Shown here: one piece after another, positions 8,897-18,200 of the stretch
How the letters are laid out: the number at the start of each line of letters is the position of its first letter
Position numbering within the stretch: position 1 is the first letter of the stretch
Origin: Streptomyces odontomachi
Lineage (GTDB): Bacteria; Actinomycetota; Actinomycetes; Streptomycetales; Streptomycetaceae
Assembly: GCF_024435355.1 (NCBI RefSeq)
Contig: NZ_JAMJWG010000010.1
Location: 62,001-126,000 of the forward strand
Direction of reading: 5' to 3'
DNA: 64,000 nucleotides
Notes under the pieces: generated by a model
Told to the model about the DNA's origin: nothing
Seen by the model: only the letters and a program-made list of their open reading frames with translations
Database searches by the model: none
Position numbers and translations under genes: made by a program

Positions 8897-10393
8897 TTAC
8901 ATGGCCTCATGTCGGTCGAGGACGGCGGCCAGCGCCTGCTCGAAGCCGGAGGCCTCGTGTGCGGGCTTGGTGGGGTCCTGCTGCCGCACGTCGATGACAT
9001 GGCCGGTCAGCTCGGAGATCAGTACGTCCAGCGAGGCGCGGGCCACGGCGTCGGAAGAGAGCAGCGACCCGGCGGGCTCCTGGCCGAAGGCCTTGGTGCG
9101 CATGGGGGTGGCGGTGCGCTCGGGGTTGATGCAGTTGACGCGTATGCCGTCGCCGGCCCACTCGTCGGAGAGCGCCTGGGTGAGGTTGACCATGGCGGCC
9201 TTGGTGGACGAGTACAGGCTGTACTCGGCGCGACCGCGCGTGTAGCTGCTGGAGGTGTACAGCAGCAGCTGGCCCTTGGTCTCCGCGAGGTACTTGTACG
9301 AGGCGCGGGCGATCTGCACCGGCGCGAGGTAGTTGACCTTGAGGGCTTCCTCGATGGTGGCGTTGTCGGTCTCGGCGAGCTTGCCGATGCGCAGCACCCC
9401 GGCGGTGTTGATCACGTAGTCGACGCGGCCGGTCTCGGCGTACGCCTTGGAGAGGGCGTCGTCGACGTGCTCCGGGTTCTCCACGTGCGTGCCGGTGGTG
9501 GAGCGACCCAGGGCGTAGGCCTTGGCGCCGTAGCTCTCGGCGAGCTCGGCGATGTCCTTGCCGATGCCGTACGAGCCTCCGAAGACCACCACGGTCTTGC
9601 CGGTCAGCAGCTCGCGGTAGGCCTCATCGCCGGACTGCTCGGGGGCGGCGCCGGAGGCGAGCTGGAAGAGCTTGTCGGCGATGAAGACGTCGACGGGCTG
9701 GGTGACCTTCATGTTGAACTCGTCACCGGCGACGACGTGGATCGGCACGTCCGGCAGGTACTTGAGGACCACGGAGCAGTCGTCGGTGGCCTGGAAGTTC
9801 GGGTCGCTCGCGGCGACCTCGTACGCCCGGCGGATGGTGGAGAGCTTGAAGGCCTGCGGGGTCTGGCCGCGGCGCAGCCGGGAGCGGTCCGGGATCTCCG
9901 TGATGAACTCGCCGTCCTCGCCATGGGTGCGGGTGACGATGATCGTGTCGGCGGAGGGGATGGCGACGTCGACGGCCTGGTAGCGCTCCAGGGCCTTGAC
10001 GCAGTCGTCGATCACGCGCTGTGACAGCAGCGGGCGCACCGCGTCATGGAAGAGCAGATTGCGGTCCTCGCCCTCGGCCAGGCCCTCACCCAGCGCCTCG
10101 ATGGCGCGCTCGGTGGTCTCGTTCCTGGTCGAGCCGCCCTCGATGATCTTGGAGACCTTCTGGAAGCCGGCCTTGGCGACGATCTTCTCCACGTCCGGCA
10201 CGAAGCCCGGCGCCATGAGCACGATCACGTCGTCGATGGAGTCGGCGTGCTCGAAGGTGGTCAGCGTGTGCTCGATGACGGCCTTACCGGCGATCTTCAG
10301 CAACTGCTTCGGAATCGACAGACCCACGCGCTGGCCGGTGCCACCGGCCAGGATCACTGCGGTGGTACGGGGCTTGGCTATGACCTGGGACAC
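8897..10393 (-). CDS. Bifunctional cytidylyltransferase / SDR dehydrogenase (TarI-TarJ type)
   Basis: A fusion of two enzymes in 498 residues. Residues about 10-245 form an IspD/TarI-type nucleotidyltransferase: AVILAGGTGQRVGLSIPKQL, FHDAVRPLLS, the basic RSRLRRGQTPQAF and the ATDDCSVV motif. Residues about 255-470 are a short-chain dehydrogenase with VVVFGGSYGIGKDIAEL as nucleotide loop, INTAGVLRIGKLAE, and YSLYSSTKAAM providing the catalytic Tyr-x-x-x-Lys. Known fusions of this kind (Haemophilus Bcs1, TarI plus TarJ) reduce ribulose-5-phosphate to ribitol-5-phosphate and activate it as CDP-ribitol. GTG start with GAGGTAG eight bases upstream. In this cluster it would supply the CDP-polyol used by the polymerases. 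The exact polyol is inferred. Confidence 0.85.
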   Translation of the reverse strand: MSQVIAKPRTTAVILAGGTGQRVGLSIPKQLLKIAGKAVIEHTLTTFEHADSIDDVIVLMAPGFVPDVEKIVAKAGFQKVSKIIEGGSTRNETTERAIEALGEGLAEGEDRNLLFHDAVRPLLSQRVIDDCVKALERYQAVDVAIPSADTIIVTRTHGEDGEFITEIPDRSRLRRGQTPQAFKLSTIRRAYEVAASDPNFQATDDCSVVLKYLPDVPIHVVAGDEFNMKVTQPVDVFIADKLFQLASGAAPEQSGDEAYRELLTGKTVVVFGGSYGIGKDIAELAESYGAKAYALGRSTTGTHVENPEHVDDALSKAYAETGRVDYVINTAGVLRIGKLAETDNATIEEALKVNYLAPVQIARASYKYLAETKGQLLLYTSSSYTRGRAEYSLYSSTKAAMVNLTQALSDEWAGDGIRVNCINPERTATPMRTKAFGQEPAGSLLSSDAVARASLDVLISELTGHVIDVRQQDPTKPAHEASGFEQALAAVLDRHEAM

Positions 10394-10868
10394 AGAGCTT
10401 ACCTACCTCGGGGCGACTGGGAACCCGGCGATCGTCTCACTCGGGGTTTCCGACATGCAAGGTGAGCGACGTGCACCGCACATGTGCACGCAAGGACCGG
10501 TTCACCTTGCCAGGAGCGGGGGTTCGCATGACGCCCTCTTTGAGGTGATGTGACCGATTCCATAAGGAGATTTCGCGTGTGATGTGCGGCTTCCCCGAAG
10601 ACCCCGCCCGCGAACGTACGGCTCTGAGGCGCCTGGACGAGCGGCGCCCGGCAGGGGACAGCGGGCCGGCGGGGCACACCGCGTCGGCCACGGGTTGCGA
10701 GGTGCGGCACGCCGCGGTGCCGGGCGACGGGTGCGGGCCGGTGGACGGGGGCACGTCGGGTGGCGAGGACGCGCCGGGAACGTCCACCGGCCCGGGCCGA
10801 CGCCGGGTGTCCCGGGCGGCCACCCCGGAGCCGATGTCCGGCTCCGGGGCACGACACGTGGCAGCGGA
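10394..10868. other. 475-bp spacer between FG-GAP gene and cytidylyltransferase gene
   Basis: Contains the terminator of the FG-GAP gene (10823-10849) and presumably the leftward promoter of the cytidylyltransferase gene near 10400-10580, where a less GC-rich stretch occurs. No reading frame here looks like a conserved protein. Confidence 0.5.
10823..10849 (-). terminator. Terminator hairpin after FG-GAP gene
   Basis: Perfect 11-bp stem (CCCCGGAGCCG, 10823-10833, with 10839-10849) and a 5-nt loop, 20 bp beyond the FG-GAP stop codon. Confidence 0.65.
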
Positions 10869-12386
10869 TCAGGAGGCGAACTCCGAGCCGAGTCCGCCGC
10901 CGTTGTGCGCGGGGACGCCCAGCGTGCGGACGCCGAAGGTGAACGAACCGTCCGGCGTCACCCCGTCCGCCGTCGCCTTCAACACCCAGATCGAGCCGTC
11001 GGTGGTGTCCTCGTCGCCGCTCTCGCCCTCGCCCGACGCCCCGACGACCAGGTCGGCCATGCCGTCGCCGTCGGTGTCGGTGAGCTTGGTGGCCGACCCG
11101 AAGAAGTCCCAGGCCTGCGGGATGCCGGGCACGCCGGCGGTGTCCTCGCTGAAGACCTGCGCGCCCGCGCCGGTCAGACCGTCCGCGGTGCCCCGCAGCG
11201 TGACCGCGGCGCCGGTCATCTCGATGTCGTCGTAGGTCTCGGCGCGCACCCCGACGGACACGTCCGCATAGCCGTCACCGTCGATGTCGCCCACCGAGAC
11301 ACCGGCGCCGAACTGGTCGCAGGAGCCGTCGGCTTCGTCCTCCTCGGCGACGCCCGGCACTCCGGCGGTGTCCTGGTTGATCCGGGTGGCCCCCGCGGGA
11401 ACGGGTCCGTCGGCGCTGCCCGGCACGTAGGTGACCATGCCGCCCTTGGCCGCCGGGAGCGGGTTCTCGCTGCCGAAGTTGCCGTCCGGGCGGCCGATGA
11501 CGATGTCGGCGTGGTGGTCGCCGTTCACATCGCCGACGTCCAGGTTGTCACCGGCGCCGTCGAGACCGCTGACGGAGGCGCCGGCGGTGAGGCCGTCGGG
11601 GCTGCCCGCCCAGTAGGCGACGCGGCTTGCGTCGTCCCTGCCGGTGGTGGAGACGAGGTCCGTGACGCCGTCGCCGTTCACGTCGCCCGCGGCGAGGTCG
11701 GTCATCCAGTCGTCCCCGGCGGGTCCGTCGACCGCCCGGGTGCCTCCGGCCGGCGCGCCGGTGCGGTCGAAGGGGCCGGTCAGGACGTGCAGGCCGGTGT
11801 CCCCGAAACTGGTCACGACGTCGGGGGTGCCGTCGCCGTTGAAGTCGCCGGCCTCGGCTAGGTGACCGATCCCGTCGTCGTAGGCGTCGCCCTGGGCCAG
11901 CCAGGTCGAGTCGGACAGCCCGTCCGGGCCGCCCCAGATGACCGAGAGCGACCCGCGGCCCCCGTCGTCACCGCCGGCTCCGACGATCAGGTCCGCGTAC
12001 CCGTCCTGGTCGAGGTCGGCGGAGGTGACGGAGCTGCCGTAGGCGTCGCCCTGCGCGGCGTCTCCGGGTATTCCGGGCTTCTCCTGGTCGAAGACCTGCT
12101 TGGAGGAGGTCTGGAGGCCGTCGGCCGAGCCGTACATGACGGCCACGTAGCCGTCGTACGCCGCACCGCCCCCGTCCTGGTTCCCCTCGTAGCTCTTCAG
12201 GCCCGCGGCGGGCACGGGGAAGGCTACGTCGGAGTAGCCGTCGCCGTTGAAGTCGTCCTGGAGTTCGGCGCCGGTCGTGGTGTCGCTGCTGGTGGGCTGC
12301 GCCGAGGCCGCGGGCGCGGTCACCGACAGGCTCACCGCGATCGCCGCCATCAGGCCGATGCCGCCTGCCGCCTTGCGTAGGTTCAT
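10869..12386 (-). CDS. Secreted FG-GAP repeat (beta-propeller) protein
   Basis: A 505-residue exported protein. It has a signal peptide (basic LRKAAGG, hydrophobic GLMAAIAVSLSVTAPA, cleavage after ASA). The mature part contains seven calcium-binding loops of the D-x-D/N-x-D-G-x-x-D type: DFNGDGYSDV, DLDQDGYADL, DFNGDGTPDV, DVNGDGVTDL, DVNGDHHADI, DIDGDGYADV and DTDGDGMADL. They are spaced about 60-70 residues apart, fitting an integrin-alpha-like seven-bladed propeller. The ATG at 12386 is preferred because GGAGG lies six bases before it; a TTG one codon upstream is the alternative. The ligand is unknown. Its position next to a wall-polymer cluster may be fortuitous. Confidence 0.85.
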   Translation of the reverse strand: MNLRKAAGGIGLMAAIAVSLSVTAPAASAQPTSSDTTTGAELQDDFNGDGYSDVAFPVPAAGLKSYEGNQDGGGAAYDGYVAVMYGSADGLQTSSKQVFDQEKPGIPGDAAQGDAYGSSVTSADLDQDGYADLIVGAGGDDGGRGSLSVIWGGPDGLSDSTWLAQGDAYDDGIGHLAEAGDFNGDGTPDVVTSFGDTGLHVLTGPFDRTGAPAGGTRAVDGPAGDDWMTDLAAGDVNGDGVTDLVSTTGRDDASRVAYWAGSPDGLTAGASVSGLDGAGDNLDVGDVNGDHHADIVIGRPDGNFGSENPLPAAKGGMVTYVPGSADGPVPAGATRINQDTAGVPGVAEEDEADGSCDQFGAGVSVGDIDGDGYADVSVGVRAETYDDIEMTGAAVTLRGTADGLTGAGAQVFSEDTAGVPGIPQAWDFFGSATKLTDTDGDGMADLVVGASGEGESGDEDTTDGSIWVLKATADGVTPDGSFTFGVRTLGVPAHNGGGLGSEFAS

Positions 12387-12739
12387 CAATATCCTCCCGG
12401 ACCGGACGTGATCGCCCGCAGGGCCCGGCCGGTGCTCACGGCACGGTGCCCACGGGCCTGAAAACGCCCATGACCACCGGCCCCCGCGACCCGCACGAAC
12501 GGCGTCACGCTGCTCCTTGCTCCCTGGAACGCAGAACGTCGAAAAGGTGAAAGGCGTGTGACGCGTGTCAAGAGCGCGTCACACGCCTTTTCTGACCTGT
12601 CAGGAGCACGGAGGGTTGCACACCCCGGCGCAACCTCCTGTTCACGATTGAGTAACTCCCTTGGTGCACGGACCTGTTGGGCGGGTCTCGCGGCACGGCG
12701 AGGGCTCCGGCCGTATGCGGTCCGGGTGAACAAAGGGCG
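12387..12739. other. Spacer between obg and the FG-GAP gene
   Basis: Holds the obg terminator (12550-12590) and the upstream region of the FG-GAP gene. Nothing else is recognisable; no convincing ORF. Confidence 0.5.
12550..12590 (-). terminator. Strong terminator downstream of obg
   Basis: A 16-bp perfect stem (12550-12565 with 12575-12590, AAAGGCGTGTGACGCG and its complement) with a 9-nt loop. A- and T-rich ends on both sides allow bidirectional action. Confidence 0.8.
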
Positions 12740-14176
12740 TCAGAACGGCCGGAACTCGTCGTACTCGCGCTCCACCTCGTCGCGTTCCGCCTCGCGGTCC
12801 CGGCGGCGTTGGGCGGCCGGGCGGGGGGCTTCGAGGCGGTGGTCCTCGCCGCGGCGGCCGAGCATTTCCGCGCCGGCCAGCATGGTCGGCTCCCAGTCGA
12901 AGACGACCGCGTTCTCCTGGGGGCCGATGGCGACGCCGTCTCCCGCGCGGGCGCCGGCCTTCGTCAGCTCCTCCTCGACACCGAGGCGGGCGAGCCGGTC
13001 AGCGAGGTAGCCGACGGCCTCGTCGTTGTTGAAGTCGGTCTGGCGCACCCAGCGTTCGGGCTTGTCACCGCGGACCCGGAACATGCCGTCGTCCTCGCAC
13101 ACGACCGTGAAGCCGCTGTCGTCGACGGCCTTCGGACGGATGACGATCCGGGTGCCCTCCTCGCGCGGCTGCGCGTCACGCGCCTGCGCGACCAGCTCGG
13201 CGAGCGCGAACGACAGTTCCTTCAGACCGGTGTGGGCCACCGCCGACGCCTCGAAGACGCGGTAGCCGCGCTGCTCCAGGTCGGGGCGGACCATCTCGGC
13301 GAGATCCCGGCCGTCGGGTACGTCGATCTTGTTGAGCACCACGATCCGGGGCCGGTCGTCCAGGCCGCCGTAGCTCTTCAGCTCCTCCTCGATGACGTCG
13401 AGATCGGAGACCGGGTCGCGGTCGGACTCCAGCGCGGCCGTGTCGAGGACGTGCACGAGGACGCTGCACCGTTCGACGTGCCGGAGGAACTCAAGGCCGA
13501 GGCCCCTGCCCTGGCTGGCGCCCGGGATCAGGCCGGGCACGTCGGCGATGGTGTAGACGGTGGCACCCGCCGTCACCACGCCCAGGTTCGGCACCAGCGT
13601 GGTGAAGGGATAGTCCGCGATCTTCGGCTTGGCGGCCGAGAGCACCGAGATCAGCGACGACTTGCCGGCGCTCGGGTAGCCGACGAGCGCCACGTCAGCG
13701 ACCGTCTTGAGCTCCAGCACCACATCGCGCACCTCCCCGGGCACGCCGAGCAGCGCGAAGCCGGGGGCCTTGCGGCGCGGCGAGGCGAGGGCCGCGTTGC
13801 CGAGGCCGCCGCGACCGCCCTGCGCCACCACGAAGGACGTGCCGTGGCCGACCAGGTCGGCGAGGACCGTACCGTCCGGGCCGAGCACGACCGTGCCGTC
13901 CGGCACCGGCAGCACCAGGTCCTGCCCGTCCTTGCCGGAGCGGTGGCCGCCCTCGCCGGGCCGGCCGTTGGTGGCCTTGCGGTGCGGGCCGTGGTGGTAG
14001 TCGAGCAGGGTCGTCACGGACTGGTCGACGACGAAGGTCACATCACCGCCGCGACCGCCGTTGCCCCCGTCGGGGCCGCCGAGCGGCTTGAACTTCTCCC
14101 GGTGCACGGAGGCACAGCCGTGGCCTCCGTTACCCGCGGCGACATGCAGTTCGACGCGGTCCACGAAGGTGGTCAT
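12740..14176 (-). CDS. obg: GTPase Obg/CgtA
   Basis: A 478-residue ribosome-associated GTPase involved in 50S maturation and, in Streptomyces, in the onset of aerial growth. The N-terminal Obg fold is glycine-rich (HVAAGNGGHGCASVHREKF, GGPDGGNGGRGGDV). The G domain has the P-loop GYPSAGKSS, switch DYPFTT, DVPGLIPGAS and the specificity motif LNKIDVPD. The C-terminal part is an OCT domain followed by an Arg/Glu-rich tail. The ATG at 14176 is preceded by GAGAGG and gives the typical N-terminus; the frame stays open about 36 codons further without similarity. Downstream of rpmA and rplU in the usual operon order. Confidence 0.97.
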   Translation of the reverse strand: MTTFVDRVELHVAAGNGGHGCASVHREKFKPLGGPDGGNGGRGGDVTFVVDQSVTTLLDYHHGPHRKATNGRPGEGGHRSGKDGQDLVLPVPDGTVVLGPDGTVLADLVGHGTSFVVAQGGRGGLGNAALASPRRKAPGFALLGVPGEVRDVVLELKTVADVALVGYPSAGKSSLISVLSAAKPKIADYPFTTLVPNLGVVTAGATVYTIADVPGLIPGASQGRGLGLEFLRHVERCSVLVHVLDTAALESDRDPVSDLDVIEEELKSYGGLDDRPRIVVLNKIDVPDGRDLAEMVRPDLEQRGYRVFEASAVAHTGLKELSFALAELVAQARDAQPREEGTRIVIRPKAVDDSGFTVVCEDDGMFRVRGDKPERWVRQTDFNNDEAVGYLADRLARLGVEEELTKAGARAGDGVAIGPQENAVVFDWEPTMLAGAEMLGRRGEDHRLEAPRPAAQRRRDREAERDEVEREYDEFRPF

Positions 14177-14268
14177 GGTGGAAACCTCTCGTGCTGACGG
14201 ATGAGTGGGTGCCCGGTGTGCGGGCCGGTGCCGGCGGGTCGCCGCGTGGCGGCGCGCCGTCACATGCG

Positions 14269-14314
14269 GAAGGCGGACCCGCATCCCCGTGACCGGAGAG
14301 GAAGGTCCGCCTTC
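14269..14314 (-). terminator. Hairpin between rpmA and obg
   Basis: An 11-bp perfect stem (GAAGGCGGACC at 14269-14279 with 14304-14314) separated by 24 nt, in the 172-bp gap. It may partly terminate or stabilise the abundant ribosomal-protein message before obg. Confidence 0.5.
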
Positions 14315-14348
14315 GGCAGTGGTCCCAGCTGGTCAGGTAACGGACTGA

Positions 14349-14603
14349 TCAGGCGACGGGGACGATGTTCACGACCTTGCGGCCGCGAGAGGTGCCGAAC
14401 TGCACGGCACCGGCCTGGAGCGCGAACAGCGTGTCATCGCCGCCGCGCCCGACACCCGAGCCGGGGTGGAAGTGCGTGCCGCGCTGGCGGATCAGGATCT
14501 CACCGGCGTTGACGACCTGGCCGCCGAAACGCTTCACGCCGAGGCGCTGGGCGTTGGAGTCGCGGCCGTTCCGGGTGGACGATGCACCCTTCTTGTGTGC
14601 CAT
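14349..14603 (-). CDS. rpmA: 50S ribosomal protein bL27
   Basis: 84 residues, full length. The N-terminus MAHKKGASSTRNGRDSN reaches toward the peptidyl-transferase centre. GGQVVNAGEILIRQRGT and HPGSGVGRGGDDTLFA are the signature regions. There is no Firmicutes-type cleaved N-terminal extension. It sits 14 bp downstream of rplU and is co-transcribed with it. Confidence 0.98.
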   Translation of the reverse strand: MAHKKGASSTRNGRDSNAQRLGVKRFGGQVVNAGEILIRQRGTHFHPGSGVGRGGDDTLFALQAGAVQFGTSRGRKVVNIVPVA

Positions 14604-14617
14604 CTCTTCTCAGTCCC

Positions 14618-14938
14618 TTACTTCGCGGCCGAGGGGATCTCGGTGACCTTGAGCGCCGTGTACTGCTGGCGGTGGCCCTGACGACGGCGGTAGCCGGTCT
14701 TGTTCTTGTAGCGCAGGATGTCGATCTTCGCGCCCTTGTGGTGGTCCACGACCTCGGCCTGGACCTTGACTCCGGCCAGCACCCACGGGTCGCTGGTCAC
14801 GGTGTCACCGTCGACGAGCAGCAGCGTGGAGAGCTCCACCCCGTCACCGACCTTGGCCGTGGAAATCCTGTCAACCTCAACGATGTCACCGACAGCAACC
14901 TTGTGCTGGCGGCCACCGCTGCGCACGATGGCGTACAC
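14618..14938 (-). CDS. rplU: 50S ribosomal protein bL21
   Basis: 106 residues starting at GTG (YAIVRSGGRQHKVAVGD), the length usual for Streptomyces. GAGAGTGAG lies just upstream of the GTG; the frame is open 16 codons further but without similarity. The C-terminus KNKTGYRRRQGHRQQYTAL is the L21 signature that contacts 23S rRNA. First gene of the rplU-rpmA-obg unit. Confidence 0.97.
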   Translation of the reverse strand: MYAIVRSGGRQHKVAVGDIVEVDRISTAKVGDGVELSTLLLVDGDTVTSDPWVLAGVKVQAEVVDHHKGAKIDILRYKNKTGYRRRQGHRQQYTALKVTEIPSAAK

Positions 14939-15118
14939 GCGGAACTCACTCTCTGTACTCGAAGCGGGACCTCTGATGCCAGCCACCCGCTTCGGGCCGG
15001 GGCCCGAAGCTCCTACGGGGACTGCCCGGGCGGAGGAAGTGGCCTCTCTGGGTGGGCGCAGATGCGGCCCGCCTGGAGGAAGGTGCTCAGAGGGGTGGCG
15101 AACAAACGCCGACGGTCA

Positions 15119-15147
15119 AGGTTACGGGGCCCCGTGCAAGTAATCAA
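15119..15147 (-). promoter_or_regulatory. Sigma-HrdB-type promoter of rplU-rpmA-obg
   Basis: On the minus strand TTGATT (15142-15147) and TAACCT (15119-15124) are separated by exactly 17 bp, matching TTGACN/TANNNT housekeeping promoters. A start near 15110 would give a leader of about 170 nt before the rplU GTG. Confidence 0.6.
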
Positions 15148-15165
15148 ACCGGGCCCGCCGCAGCC

Positions 15166-15187
15166 CCCCGGTGTGCCGACACCGGGG
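15166..15187 (-). terminator. Terminator of the RNase E/G gene
   Basis: Perfect 9-bp stem CCCCGGTGT with its complement (15166-15174, 15179-15187) and a GCCG tetraloop, 15 bp past the RNase stop and just upstream of the rplU promoter. Confidence 0.7.
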
Positions 15188-15201
15188 AGCCGGGCGATAC
15201 G

Positions 15202-18200
15202 TCAGCCCTCGTCGGTCTGAGCGGTCACCGAGGAAGGTGACTGCTGCTCTGCCGCAGCGGTCTTCTTCGTCGTCGCCTTCTTGGTCGGGGACTTCTTGGC
15301 GGGTGCCTTGGCCGCCTTGCTGGCCGGGGCCTTCTTCGCCGTCGTCGCCTTCTTGGCCGCCGTCTTCTTCGTGGCGGTCGTCTTGGCGGCGGTCGCCTTG
15401 GCGGCCGTGGCCTTCTTGGCGGCGGCCTTCGCGGGCGCCTTCTTGGTCGTCCTGCGCGCCGTCTTGCGAGCCGGAGCGCCCTCCTCGGCGCCCTCGCCCT
15501 CAGCCGCCGCGACGGTCGCCTCGGCAGCCTCGTCGGCGGCAGCCTCCTCGGCGGCCTCCTCGTCCCGGCCGGCCGCTTCGTTGGCCTCGACGACCTGAGC
15601 GACCTCTCCGGCCTCGGCGGGCGGCGCGGGACGCTCGGACGCGGACACGACCACGACGGCCGTCTCCTCGGACGTGGTCGGCGCCGTGGCCTTCCGCACC
15701 GCGCGCCGGCGCGGACGCGCCGGCCCCGCACCCTCGCCCTCGCCCTCGCCCTCGCCCTCGCCCTCGCCCTCGGCAGCAGGCTCCGCAGCCGGCGCCGCGG
15801 GCTCCTCGGCAGCCGGGGCCGGCGGTTCCTCGGCCACGGCGACCTGCGGTTCGGGCGTCTCGGCGAGCACCGACGGCTCGGCCAGTACGGTGCCGCCCTC
15901 GGTCACCGTCACCTCGGCGACCTCCGGCGAACCCGCCGGTGCCGTCGCCCGGCGGCTGACCCGCCGGCGGCCACGCCCCGCGGAAGCGGCCTCCGCGGCG
16001 GGGGCCGCCGGGATCGTCTCAGCTTCGGCTTCGGCGAGGGGCTGGCCCGGCTCGGTCGCCGTCTCGACGGGCTCGGCGAGCGTGGCGGGCTCCCCCGCCG
16101 CGGGCGCGGCCGTCTCGACGAGCACCTCGGCGGGCGACTCCTCGGACTCGTACGTCCGGGGCGAGCCGGCGGGCGCGGACGCCCGACGGGTGGCGCGGCG
16201 GCGCGAGCGGCGCCCACCGCGTCCCGCGGCAGCCTCCGCCTCGGCGACGCTGCTGAACAGCTCCTCGTCGGGCTGCATCGGCTGGTACGCGGCCGCGGGC
16301 AGCTCGGCGGCCGCGGCAGCGGGCAGCTCGGCGGCCGCGGCAGCGGGCGCGGCGGCCGGTTCGACCTCGACGGGCTCCGGTGCGCGCTCGGCCGGCTCCG
16401 GCTCGGCGGCGCGCCCGCGCTTCTTGCGCTTGCCACCGCCCGCCGCGGGCGGCTGGTCCATGTGCACGATCAGCCCGCGGCCGTTGCAGTGCGCGCAGGT
16501 CTCCGAGAACGACTCCAGCAGGCCCTGCCCGACCCGCTTGCGGGTCATCTGGACCAGGCCAAGCGAGGTGACCTCGGCGACCTGGTGCTTGGTGCGGTCC
16601 CGGCCCAGGCACTCCAGCAGCCGCCGCAGCACCAGGTCGCGGTTGGACTCCAGCACCATGTCGATGAAGTCGATGACGACGATGCCGCCCAGGTCGCGCA
16701 GCCGCAGCTGGCGCACGATCTCCTCGGCCGCCTCCAGGTTGTTCCTGGTGACCGTCTCCTCCAGGTTGCCGCCCTGGCCGGTGAACTTGCCGGTGTTGAC
16801 GTCGACCACGACCATCGCCTCGGTCTTGTCGATCACCAGCGAACCACCGCTGGGCAGCCACACCTTGCGGTCCAGCGCCTTCATCAGCTGCTCGTCGATC
16901 CGGTACGTGGCGAACACGTCGGTCTCGGACGTCCACCGCGACAGGCGCTCGGCGAGGTCGGGGGCGACGTAGGAGACGTAGCCGTGGATGGTCTCCCAGG
17001 CCTCGTCACCGCTGACGATCACCTTGGAGAAGTCCTCGTTGAAGATGTCGCGCACGACGCGGACGGTCATGTCCGGCTCGCCGTACAGCAGCGACGGGGC
17101 GCTGGAACCGCTGCCCTTGGCCTTCTTCTGGATGTCCGTCCACTGGTTCTGGAGGCGCTCCACGTCACGGCGCAGCTCGTCCTCGCTGGCCCCTTCGGCG
17201 GCGGTGCGCACGATGACGCCCGCGTCCTCGGGGACGATCTTCTTGAGGATGGTCTTCAGCCGGGCACGCTCGGTGTCCGGCAGCTTGCGGCTGATGCCGG
17301 TCATCGAGCCCTCGGGCACGTACACCAGGTAGCGACCGGGCAGCGAGACCTGGCTGGTCAGACGGGCGCCCTTGTGTCCGATGGGGTCCTTGGTGACCTG
17401 GACGAGCACCGACTGCCCCGACTTCAGCGCGGACTCGATGCGGCGCGGGCCGCCGGGCAGGCCGAGCGCCTCGAAGTTGACCTCACCGGCGTACAGGACG
17501 GCGTTGCGGCCCTTGCCGATGTCGATGAACGCGGCCTCCATGGACGGCAGCACGTTCTGGACCTTGCCCAGGTAGACGTTGCCGACGTAGGAGGTGGACT
17601 GCTCCTTGTTGACGTAGTGCTCCACGAGCACGTTGTCCTCGAGGACGCCGATCTGGGTGCGGTCGCCGTGCTGGCGCACCACCATCACGCGCTCCACGGC
17701 TTCGCGGCGCGCCAGGAACTCCGCCTCGGTGATGATCGGCACCCGGCGGCGACCCTGCTCGCGCCCCTCGCGGCGGCGCTGCTTCTTGGCCTCGAGACGT
17801 GTGGAGCCCTTGATGGACTGCACCTCGTCGGAGGGGGCGCTGGCGCGGTCCTCCTTCTTGCGGGGCTCGCGGACCTTGACGACGGTGCGCTCCGGGTCGT
17901 CGGTGGTGCCGTCGGCCTCGGACGAGCCTTCCCCGGCGCGGCGGCGCCGACGGCGGCGGCGCCGGCTGCTGCTCGACTCGCCGTCGTCATCGGCGGCGTC
18001 CTCGTGCCCCTGTGCACCGTCCTTGGACTCGTCGCCCGACTCGCCGTCCTCGGCGTGCCGGCCGTCGCCGTCCGCGGACTCGTCGACGTCGGACTGCTCC
18101 GCGTCGGCGTTCTCACCGCGCCGCCTCCGGCGGCCGCCACGGCGACGCCGGCGGCGTGCGCCGGAATCCTCCGACTCGTCGCCGTCGGCGGCGTCGTCCA

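Noticed and set aside
10399..10857. Minus-strand frame between the FG-GAP and cytidylyltransferase genes
   Set aside because: No conserved motif, atypical composition, overlaps a terminator.
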